From positions 1 through 5,474 of the forward strand of contig CANNNN010000184.1 of NCBI GenBank assembly GCA_947506075.1: DNA of 5,474 nt. Reading direction: 5' to 3'. Shown here piece after piece: positions 1-5,398 of the stretch. The notes beneath the pieces were generated by a model that searched no databases, was not told the origin of the DNA, and saw nothing but the letters and a program-made list of their open reading frames with translations. Source of the DNA: Methylococcaceae bacterium. GTDB taxonomy: Bacteria > Pseudomonadota > Gammaproteobacteria > Methylococcales > Methylomonadaceae. Every line of letters starts with the position of its first letter. Position 1 is the stretch's first letter. Both the position numbers and the translations under genes were made by a program.

Positions 1-260
1 GAATCAACAATCACATTCTTCTTTTCGGAGGTAAGAAAACGCTCGGACTTAGCATCCAAGGTCAGCACACGCGCATCAAATGTACTGACTTTATTAATGA
101 TGGGGGTCTTAAAATGGAGTCCCGGCGCAAAGTCTGAAGCGACTAATTCACCAAGACGAAACAATAAGGCTTTTTCATGCTGGTTAACATAAAAAACCGA
201 TAAATAGGCCAGCAATAACAGAGCTAAGCTGGCTGGCAACATAATGTAGGTTCTGCTCAT
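1..260 (-). CDS. hflC: HflC N-terminus (partial), FtsH-modulating SPFH membrane protein
   Basis: This is the 5' part (86 codons plus two bases) of a gene that runs off the left edge. HflC pairs with HflK in a large inner-membrane complex that surrounds the FtsH AAA protease and modulates its access to substrates. Residues about 7-24 form a single hydrophobic membrane segment. The start of the SPFH/Band 7 domain follows, with the motif VNQHEKALLFRLGE at about 25-38 and PGLHFKTP at about 46-53, both typical of HflC. The ATG (260-258) overlaps the hflK stop as ATGA, and AGGAG at 271-267 sits 6 bases upstream, so the start is secure and translation is probably coupled to hflK. The C-terminal part of the domain is outside the window. 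Confidence 0.93.
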   Translation of the reverse strand, partial: MSRTYIMLPASLALLLLAYLSVFYVNQHEKALLFRLGELVASDFAPGLHFKTPIINKVSTFDARVLTLDAKSERFLTSEKKNVIVD

Positions 261-1417
261 GGTCTGCTCCTGCTGGGACGTAAGGGGTTACTGCTGGTAT
301 TCTGAACGTGTTTTTTCTCAATTACGGGTGCTTCGTCCTTGCTTACTGGCAGCTCTGTATTGCTGCTCGGAGCCTGATGCGAAACTGCATTTTGCAATGG
401 CATATATAGCTGGGGGCCGCTTTGACCGGCTTCCATAATGACTTTATTCGTGCTGCTGAGCAGTTTTTCCTTGGCTTCCAGATACAAACGTTTACGGGTG
501 ATCGCCGGGGCTTTGTCATATTCAACCAGCAATTGATCAAAACGCTGGGTTTCGCCGGTGGCCTTGGCGACCTTTTCCGCTTCATAGGCTTGTGCTTCAA
601 GCAACAAGCGAGAAGCCGCTCCCCGTGCCTTAGGGATAATCTCATTACTGTAGGCTTGGGCTTCATTGATTAAGCGCTGTTTGTCTTCCCGTGCGCGGAT
701 CGCATCCTCAAAAGCGCCCTGGACCTCTTCCGGCGGCTGGGCATCCTGCAGATTGACGCTGGCAATCAGGATGCCGGCTTTATATTCATCCATCCCGGAC
801 TGAATCTCGTGTTTAATCTCGGCGACAATCTCGCTGCGCCCTTCTGTCAAGACATAGTCCATATTGTTACGGCCAATCACAGCGCGCTCAACACTTTCAG
901 TTAGCTGCTTCAATGTAGCTTCATTGCCTTTGACATTAAAAAGGTAATCGCCGGCATTATTAATCTGGTATTGCACGGCCAGACGCACGTTGACGATGTT
1001 TTCATCGGTGGTCAACATTAATGACTCTTGCGGGATCAATTCCGGCTTACTGCTCCGACTGTTGCCCCGATAACCGACTTCAATAAAACGTTGCTGTTCG
1101 ACATTGATGATTGTCACGTTCTCGATCGGAAACGGAATATGCCAATTCGGCCCTGACTGGGTTGTCTCGGAATAGGCGCCAAAGCGTGTGACCACGCCAC
1201 GGTTACCCTGTTCAACTATATAAATCCCGCTCGCCAGCCAAATCAGCACCGCAGATCCACCCACACCCGTGCTAATTTTTGATAGTGAGAAATGCCGTTT
1301 ATGACTATCAAAATAGTCTAGCGATTTCTGACAAACGGCTTTCCAGTGTCGTTCAATTTGCAGTTTCCAGTCCGGTTGCGGGCTTTGTTGACTGGTGTTG
1401 TGTTTTTCTGATGACAT
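257..1417 (-). CDS. hflK: HflK, SPFH/Band 7 regulator of FtsH protease
   Basis: HflK forms the HflKC complex on the periplasmic side of the inner membrane and modulates FtsH. With the ATG at 1417 the protein has 386 residues, against about 419 in E. coli. One membrane segment lies at about 50-68, followed by EQGNRGVVTRFG (about 69-80), the SPFH domain with the conserved MLTTDENIV (about 134-142), PPEEVQ (about 228-233), and a long alanine- and glutamate-rich coiled coil to about 328 that includes APAITRKRLYLEA. The tail is polar and ends basic. The glycine- and proline-rich N-terminus usual in HflK (a WNQPG...DPWG type sequence) is absent and replaced by a charged 45-residue segment. A GTG at 1423 would add two residues, but it lies inside the Shine-Dalgarno. 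The gene follows the sigma factor gene by 45 bases and overlaps hflC. Confidence 0.95.
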   Translation of the reverse strand: MSSEKHNTSQQSPQPDWKLQIERHWKAVCQKSLDYFDSHKRHFSLSKISTGVGGSAVLIWLASGIYIVEQGNRGVVTRFGAYSETTQSGPNWHIPFPIENVTIINVEQQRFIEVGYRGNSRSSKPELIPQESLMLTTDENIVNVRLAVQYQINNAGDYLFNVKGNEATLKQLTESVERAVIGRNNMDYVLTEGRSEIVAEIKHEIQSGMDEYKAGILIASVNLQDAQPPEEVQGAFEDAIRAREDKQRLINEAQAYSNEIIPKARGAASRLLLEAQAYEAEKVAKATGETQRFDQLLVEYDKAPAITRKRLYLEAKEKLLSSTNKVIMEAGQSGPQLYMPLQNAVSHQAPSSNTELPVSKDEAPVIEKKHVQNTSSNPLRPSRSRP

Positions 1418-1422
1418 AATCA

Positions 1423-1427
1423 CTCCT
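1423..1427 (-). promoter_or_regulatory. hflK ribosome binding site deciding the start codon
   Basis: On the minus strand AGGAG at 1427-1423 is followed by five bases and then ATG at 1417. The upstream in-frame GTG (1423-1421) shares its first G with this motif and would have no spacer, so the ATG at 1417 is the better start. Confidence 0.8.
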
Positions 1428-1462
1428 CTTAATGGTAGGCTGCAACGCGATTTGTATTAGTT

Positions 1463-2635
1463 TTAGTAACTGTCATTGGGTTCAAGGAACAGCTCCAGAT
1501 CGCAACCAAATTGGTTTTTAAGTTTTTTTAAAGCTTCGTTTTGTATTTGTCTTATCCGTTCTCGACTGACTTGCAATTGATCGGCAATAACTTGTAACGT
1601 CGTTTCGGTATGATTTTTTAGGCCAAAACGCATATTCAATATTGCCGCTTCTTTTTCCGGTAAGGTCGCAACGACCTGATCAAGATACTGACTTAAATTA
1701 CCGGCTATCAGTTCATCTATCGGCAGCGCAAATTGCTGTTGTTTCATGCGGGCCATCAAAGTCTGTCCTTCATCTTCTTCGCTCTCCCTAGCCTCATCGA
1801 GTGAATGAGTGGCCTGGTAATAATTCCTGATGATTTTGATTTCGTCTTCGCTTAAATCGCAGAGTACTTTTAATTGTTCGACGCTGGGCCAGCGTTCGGT
1901 TTGCAAATAAGCATTGCGCATCGCTTCAAACACAACGCAGGCTTTTTCCGCCAAAGCCACCGGCAGCCGCACGATTTTTTCCTGTTTAACGATCAGCCGC
2001 GAGATGGCCTGTTTAATCCACGGAATTGAATAGGTCGAAAACTGGTAACCGCGATAGGGATCGAAACGATCTACCGCCTTGATTAAGCCGATCACGCCTT
2101 CCTGTATCAAATCGTCGACACTCAGTACCGTGGTTTTGTGTTTATGCGCAACAAAAGCCGCCAAACCAATATTGCGGGCTATCATTTCCTGTCTGGATCG
2201 ATGCAAGGCTTTAGCGGCTAACTCAAGCTTATGTAAGTAAGCATTAAAGGCTGGGTCAGGGCAAGAAATTGACTGGCACAAAACTGAGACTTCAATTAAA
2301 AAATTGGCTAAGAAACGCAGACTCATTAAAGAGGACCCGGCAACGGGACTGTTCAGCAAAGATTGCATAGTATGAACAAGATTAGGCTGTACAAAATCGA
2401 CACCTTGTACAATAATCCTTTCAGCTGCTTTGTCACTGACGATCTCACTACTATCCAGTCCGCTATCCAACTGAGACAGGCAATAGTTAAGCAATGCCGT
2501 CGTCGCCAGCTCTTCTTCCAGCAACAATAACTGTAGCGTCTGCCTGTCCTGTTCCAGGTTCATGGCGAGCGCTAGCGGTTCGACCTGGCTTGGCGTAGAG
2601 ACTAAACAATCTGAGCTGATTACGGCATTTGTCAT
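1463..2635 (-). CDS. Sigma-70 family RNA polymerase sigma factor, unusual group 2-like
   Basis: The 390-residue protein directs RNA polymerase to promoters. Region 2 spans about 148-215, with DLIQEGVIGLIKAVDRFD at 175-192 and the 2.3/2.4 segment FSTYSIPWIKQAISR at 199-213. Region 3 begins near 221 (IVRLPVALAEK), and region 4 covers about 315-375 with a clear 4.2 helix-turn-helix, VSRERIRQI at 356-364, containing the Arg-Glu-Arg residues that contact the -35 element. The first 145 residues are long and show no recognisable region 1.2. The usual Trp-Trp pair of region 2.3 is Pro-Trp (205-206), and the histidine expected in region 3.0 is Ala227. No RpoH box is seen. It resembles RpoD/RpoS more than alternative families but cannot be named as RpoS. 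AGGG lies six bases upstream of the ATG. It is probably co-transcribed with hflKC and is divergent from the B12-type MerR gene. Confidence 0.9.
   Translation of the reverse strand: MTNAVISSDCLVSTPSQVEPLALAMNLEQDRQTLQLLLLEEELATTALLNYCLSQLDSGLDSSEIVSDKAAERIIVQGVDFVQPNLVHTMQSLLNSPVAGSSLMSLRFLANFLIEVSVLCQSISCPDPAFNAYLHKLELAAKALHRSRQEMIARNIGLAAFVAHKHKTTVLSVDDLIQEGVIGLIKAVDRFDPYRGYQFSTYSIPWIKQAISRLIVKQEKIVRLPVALAEKACVVFEAMRNAYLQTERWPSVEQLKVLCDLSEDEIKIIRNYYQATHSLDEARESEEDEGQTLMARMKQQQFALPIDELIAGNLSQYLDQVVATLPEKEAAILNMRFGLKNHTETTLQVIADQLQVSRERIRQIQNEALKKLKNQFGCDLELFLEPNDSY
2388..2411. promoter_or_regulatory. Candidate LitR-type operator inside the sigma gene
   Basis: TGTACA at 2388-2393 and TGTACA at 2406-2411 are separated by exactly 12 bases. 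This fits all 12 positions of TRTACA-N12-TGTAYA, the motif I recall for LitR-like cobalamin-dependent MerR regulators (recalled, not looked up). It lies in the sigma coding sequence, about 225 bases downstream of its start codon, and encodes a repeated Val-Gln pair (residues 76-77 and 82-83). Assuming equal base frequencies, about 0.001 such matches are expected in a window of this size. Binding by the adjacent regulator is inferred. Confidence 0.5.
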
Positions 2636-2671
2636 GGCTGACCCTGTTATTATTTTTTTAACCTGGCGCTA

Positions 2672-2700
2672 AAATTACTCTGATGTATAATTATTGTCAA
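2672..2700 (-). promoter_or_regulatory. Candidate promoter of the sigma-hflK-hflC operon
   Basis: On the minus strand a perfect -35 hexamer TTGACA (2700-2695) is followed by 17 bases and a weak -10, TAATTT (2677-2672, three matches to TATAAT). Transcription would begin near 2665, leaving a leader of about 30 bases. The -35 lies inside the TGTATA-N20-TATACA dyad, so a protein bound there would block it. The weak -10 would suit regulated expression. Confidence 0.45.
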
Positions 2701-2715
2701 TATATTTTCTATACA
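2684..2715. repeat. Inverted repeat TGTATA-N20-TATACA over the divergent promoters
   Basis: TGTATA (2684-2689) and TATACA (2710-2715) are perfect six-base inverted copies separated by 20 bases. The repeat covers the TATAAT -10 of the regulator gene and the TTGACA -35 of the sigma gene. The right arm is also the left half of the TATACA-N12-TGTATT site. It could be a second operator for the MerR protein or an incidental result of AT-rich promoter sequence. Confidence 0.45.
2686..2691 (+). promoter_or_regulatory. Candidate -10 element for the MerR-family gene
   Basis: A consensus TATAAT lies 35 bases upstream of the regulator's ATG and predicts a start near 2698. At 17 bases upstream the -35 candidate is CTGGCG (2663-2668), with only three matches, so the -35 is poor. 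The downstream operator at 2710-2733 would then lie in the transcribed leader, a position suited to autorepression. Confidence 0.45.
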
Positions 2716-2733
2716 AAACATAAACAATGTATT
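2710..2733. promoter_or_regulatory. Candidate LitR-type operator overlapping the regulator's start codon
   Basis: TATACA (2710-2715), 12 bases, then TGTATT (2728-2733) fits 11 of 12 positions of TRTACA-N12-TGTAYA (motif recalled from memory; only the last base differs). It covers the ATG of the MerR gene at 2727 and lies upstream of the sigma gene's -35. Its centre is 322 bases from the centre of the intragenic site. The placement suggests autoregulation; binding has not been shown. Confidence 0.5.
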
Positions 2734-3641
2734 CAATTAAAGCGATTACCTTACTGACCGGACTGCCGGCTGAAACCCTTAGGGCTTGGGAGCGCCGTTA
2801 CGCGTGCATCACCCCGCTGCGTAGCGACACTAATCGCCGCCACTACTCACAACAGGATCTGGAAAAACTGACGCTGCTTGCCCAATTGACAAGCAACGGC
2901 CACACCATCAGCAAGATAGCCAATATGGATGGCGAGGCCTTGCGCGACCTGCACAAGCAAGTACAGGTTTCAGATAAAGACAGTCAGCATCCGCTACTAA
3001 CGCAAATTATTGACGCAGTGCTGGAATATCGGATTGACCGCTGCGAGCAGCTATTGAAGCGCGCCCTGGTCGCAAGCGAACCCTTGGAATATGCCCGCGA
3101 CATACTATTGCCCGCGCTAAAAAAAGTGGGTGAACTTTGGCATGAAGATAAATTAAGCATCGCCCAGGAACACATGTTTACCTGCTGCGTGAACCGCATC
3201 GTGCTAAGCATGGTCAACAACCTGAGCAACGCCTCGGCCAGCAGTCCGGCCATAATGTTTGCCACGCCTAGTGACGAACCGCATGAATGCGGCATCCTGT
3301 TAAGCTGCCTGCTGGCGGCAACTTTGCAATATCGCTGCTATTTCCTGGGTGCCAACCTGCCCGGCAAGGATATAGCATCTGCGACCCAGCATTTACAACC
3401 GGACATTATCGTAATCGGTTTGGTTAAAACACCACCGGAACCGACAACACTTGAACAATTGCGTATCGTCGCCAGCGCAAAAGAAACAGCGGCCTCGGCT
3501 ATCTGGATAGGCGGCAGTGGGGCCACGTATTGCCACCAACAAGCTACATTGCCATCACAACGCTGCGAGCTGATTACTGACATTACGCATTTTCACATCA
3601 AAGCCCAACAATGGATGCTGCTGGATCGTTCGGGTAATTAA
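2727..3641 (+). CDS. MerR-family B12-dependent light-sensing regulator (CarH/LitR type)
   Basis: The 304-residue protein starts directly with a MerR helix-turn-helix (about 1-70, with TLRAWERRY at 17-25 and NRRHYS at 36-41). A four-helix cobalamin-capping domain follows at about 88-165, with the signature Trp138-x9-Glu148-His149. A Rossmann-type B12-binding domain covers about 174-300 and contains Glu184-x-His186-x-x-Gly189, whose histidine is the expected lower axial ligand of cobalt. In CarH/LitR proteins the adenosylcobalamin-bound tetramer holds DNA in the dark, and light breaks the cobalt-carbon bond and releases it. All of these residues are present, so a working photoreceptor is likely. 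The protein is usually a repressor of carotenoid or light-stress genes, and the neighbours here agree. No Shine-Dalgarno precedes the ATG. The start is supported because the HTH begins at residue 2 and little upstream sequence is available. Confidence 0.9.
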   Translation: MYSIKAITLLTGLPAETLRAWERRYACITPLRSDTNRRHYSQQDLEKLTLLAQLTSNGHTISKIANMDGEALRDLHKQVQVSDKDSQHPLLTQIIDAVLEYRIDRCEQLLKRALVASEPLEYARDILLPALKKVGELWHEDKLSIAQEHMFTCCVNRIVLSMVNNLSNASASSPAIMFATPSDEPHECGILLSCLLAATLQYRCYFLGANLPGKDIASATQHLQPDIIVIGLVKTPPEPTTLEQLRIVASAKETAASAIWIGGSGATYCHQQATLPSQRCELITDITHFHIKAQQWMLLDRSGN

Positions 3642-3742
3642 GCTTGATGACGAATATGGCAAGGTCCTATAAAAAAATCCTTATCATTATTAGCCATTGT
3701 GTGTCGGGTCATAAGCCAGGTTACGTGGATGTGTAGACGATC

Positions 3743-4210
3743 TTACTTTGCCAAAGTCCCCCAGTGTGCCTGTAAATATTTCTGGCGATCATTGAAAATA
3801 CGCTTTAATTTTTCATGAATAACCATTGCATGTAATAGATCACCTAGCCAACCCCAGCGCATGCTGTAAAACACAATGTCCTCCAATATGATTTCCTCGT
3901 CATGCTGGCTAAAGCTGACTTCATGACTCCAATAATAAAAAGGGCCAACACATTGTTGATAAATAAAGCGCTTAGGCTTTTCGCAGTGACTGATTTCCGA
4001 TAGCCATGCCATTGAAATACCAAATACCGCTTTCATACGATAGCTAATCATTAAGCCCGCATAAAGGTCATCCGGCACTGGCGATGTGATGTCGACGTGA
4101 AAAAAACTTGGCGTAATCTGGTTCAAATTATGCGGTGATGAAAAAAATTGCCAAGCTTGTTCTATGCTCATCTTGAGTTCTTGCCGTCTGTAAAGGCGAT
4201 GAATTTTCAT
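3743..4210 (-). CDS. SRPBCC-fold protein of unknown ligand
   Basis: The 155-residue protein has the layout of the SRPBCC (START/Bet v 1-like) ligand-pocket family. It has the N-terminal helix and loop SIEQAWQFFSSPHNLNQITP (15-34), a central VGPFYYWSHEVSF strand pair (88-100), the acidic strand LEDIVFYSMRWG (109-120), and a long C-terminal helix rich in charged residues (about 126-147). No membrane segment or signal peptide is seen, so it is probably cytosolic. Similar small proteins occur beside photolyase or short-chain dehydrogenase genes in light-response clusters, as I recall, but the ligand is unknown. It converges on the MerR gene with a 101-base gap and diverges from the SOUL gene across 145 bases. 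The Shine-Dalgarno is weak. Met14 is an alternative start with no better signal. Confidence 0.75.
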   Translation of the reverse strand: MKIHRLYRRQELKMSIEQAWQFFSSPHNLNQITPSFFHVDITSPVPDDLYAGLMISYRMKAVFGISMAWLSEISHCEKPKRFIYQQCVGPFYYWSHEVSFSQHDEEIILEDIVFYSMRWGWLGDLLHAMVIHEKLKRIFNDRQKYLQAHWGTLAK

Positions 4211-4355
4211 GATTATTCTATCTCGCTAATAAGGTTAACTAAATTTAATGTTAATTTACCGTAAAATACAAATTCTGCGGCATACTGGATAATTAAAAAA
4301 ATGTGGAACATCCGATTAAAACCTCACCTATTCAAACCTTCAAAGAGTCCAGTTT
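4211..4355. promoter_or_regulatory. Divergent intergenic region between SRPBCC and SOUL genes
   Basis: This AT-rich 145-base spacer must hold the promoters of both neighbours, but none is clear. For the SOUL gene, GATAAT at 4288-4293 is a possible -10 with no good -35. For the SRPBCC gene, TTAAAT at 4247-4242 on the minus strand is possible, with a poor TTGTAT upstream. A short dyad TTTAC-C-GTAAA lies at 4255-4265 and TTAAC-N10-GTTAA at 4235-4254. No match to the TRTACA-N12-TGTAYA pattern was found here. Confidence 0.35.
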
Positions 4356-4973
4356 ATGATCAACCTTATAGCACGCCTTTCCAGTTTCCTATGGACCAGT
4401 CTTAGCGTAATGGGTATTAGAAGTAGCGAAGTATCAAGCTATCGGGTATTGTTTGAGATCGGCAATATTCAAATCCGTCTATACCAGCCGATGCTGATTG
4501 CTGAAACTGAGATTGAAGCTGACTATAGCCCTGCAGGTAAAATAGGCTTTAATCGCCTAGCCGGATATATTTTTGGCGGAAACGTTCAGAAAAAAGAGAT
4601 GGCCATGACAACGCCTGTTTTTCGAGAGTTTATCGGACAAATCCAAACCATGAATGAAGCAACCCAACCTGCTCCAAACACTAGCAAGTGGCTAATGTCA
4701 TTTGTTATGCCGCCTAGCTTTGATCTGACAACAGTGCCGGAACCCACCGATCCGCTAGTCATTATCGAATCGATTCCCGCCAAAAAAGTGGCGACTTTGA
4801 GATATGCAGGGAGCCTAAACCAAGAACGTATGACCGAATATAGTCAAAGCCTATTGGCTTGGCTTGATGAACAACACATCAAGCCCTTATCAAGTCCACG
4901 ATCAGCCGCTTATGATCCACCTTGGACCATCTCAAGCTTGCGGCGCAATGAAATCCATATTGACATAGAATGA
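4356..4973 (+). CDS. SOUL family heme-binding protein
   Basis: The 205-residue protein matches the SOUL/heme-binding-protein family along its length. It has YRVLFEIGNIQIRLYQP (29-45), GFNRLAGYIFGGN (64-76), KKEMAMTTPV (79-88), WLMSFVMPPSF (112-122), VPEPTDP (127-133), the PAKKVATLRYAG strand (141-152), and the closing AYDPPWT and LRRNEI motifs (185-200). Members bind heme or other tetrapyrroles, mainly through a hydrophobic groove rather than a fixed ligand; only two histidines (175, 201) occur here. The first 20 residues are hydrophobic with one arginine and could be a weak export signal or membrane anchor, without a clear cleavage site. AAGAG (4343-4347) lies eight bases upstream. It is followed ten bases later by the CbiX-type gene, so the two are probably one operon dealing with tetrapyrroles. 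Confidence 0.92.
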   Translation: MINLIARLSSFLWTSLSVMGIRSSEVSSYRVLFEIGNIQIRLYQPMLIAETEIEADYSPAGKIGFNRLAGYIFGGNVQKKEMAMTTPVFREFIGQIQTMNEATQPAPNTSKWLMSFVMPPSFDLTTVPEPTDPLVIIESIPAKKVATLRYAGSLNQERMTEYSQSLLAWLDEQHIKPLSSPRSAAYDPPWTISSLRRNEIHIDIE

Positions 4974-4977
4974 GAGG
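4973..4977 (+). promoter_or_regulatory. Ribosome binding site supporting the TTG start of cbiX
   Basis: AGAGG overlaps the last base of the SOUL stop codon and lies six bases before TTG at 4984. No ATG or GTG start fits the family N-terminus, so this site decides the TTG start and implies translational coupling to the upstream gene. Confidence 0.7.
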
Positions 4978-4983
4978 CAGGCA

Positions 4984-5352
4984 TTGACACATTTACTAGT
5001 GGTGGCCCACGGTAGTCGCCAGGATTCATCGAATATCGAGATTCGCGAGTTAGTAACTAGATTACGTAATCGCTGTAGTCTATTTGACGGCATCGATTAT
5101 GCCTTCTTGGAAATTGCTAAGCCGTCTATCAAAGACGCTTTAAGGCAACAAATCGCTAATGGCGCCATTGATATCGTGGTGCTGCCCTATTTCCTTGCTG
5201 CAGGAAGGCATGTACTTACCGATATTCCCGAGCAGATCGGGCAAGTTAACATTGAAGCGCCAAACATCAAGATCAACATCGCACCTTACTTGGGCGCATC
5301 CGAAAAAATTGCCGACTTGTTGATCGATCAGGCGTTTTCCGCCTATCATTGA
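4984..5352 (+). CDS. cbiX: Short CbiX/SirB-type sirohydrochlorin chelatase
   Basis: The 122-residue single-domain protein belongs to the CbiX/SirB class II chelatases, which insert cobalt (cobalamin route) or iron (siroheme route) into sirohydrochlorin. It begins with LLVVAHGSR (4-12), whose His9 is the first metal-binding residue. FLEIAKPSI (41-49) carries the conserved Glu43, and LPYFLAAGRH (67-76) supplies the second histidine, His76. The length equals one half of the two-domain bacterial enzyme and resembles the archaeal CbiX-S form, which acts as a homodimer. The start is TTG, with a good Shine-Dalgarno overlapping the SOUL stop. Sequence cannot tell cobalt from iron specificity. Its place near a B12-dependent regulator makes a role in cobalamin supply attractive but unproven. 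Confidence 0.88.
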   Translation: MTHLLVVAHGSRQDSSNIEIRELVTRLRNRCSLFDGIDYAFLEIAKPSIKDALRQQIANGAIDIVVLPYFLAAGRHVLTDIPEQIGQVNIEAPNIKINIAPYLGASEKIADLLIDQAFSAYH

Positions 5353-5398
5353 ACGGCTATATCTTTCTAATACATTGACAAATTAATCAGCTAAGTTT

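Noticed and set aside
343..673. Open frames on both strands inside hflK
   Set aside because: They lie wholly within a well-matched hflK gene, have arginine/proline-rich or otherwise unlikely compositions, and match no family; they are shadow frames.
1421..1423. GTG at 1423 as the hflK start
   Set aside because: It overlaps the AGGAG motif and has no spacer; the ATG six bases further on has proper spacing.
2366..2368. Internal ATG (Met90) as the true start of the sigma gene, placing the 2388-2411 site in its promoter
   Set aside because: No Shine-Dalgarno precedes it, and the frame stays open and coding-like up to ATG 2635, which has AGGG at a good spacing.
2984..3583. Two minus-strand open frames inside the MerR-family gene
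   Set aside because: The plus frame carries all the MerR and B12-binding signatures; the antisense products show no motif.
3642..3742. Possible bidirectional terminator between the convergent merR and SRPBCC genes
   Set aside because: An A7 run gives a T-tract on the minus strand, but the best stem (CTTAT/ATAAG) is five weak pairs with a loop of about 25 bases; not enough to call.
4255..4265. TTTAC-C-GTAAA palindrome as an operator
   Set aside because: It is short and AT-rich, occurs once, and does not resemble the other sites in the window.
4586..5349. Minus-strand open frames inside the SOUL and cbiX genes
   Set aside because: They are antisense to strongly recognised genes and show no domain or ribosome site.
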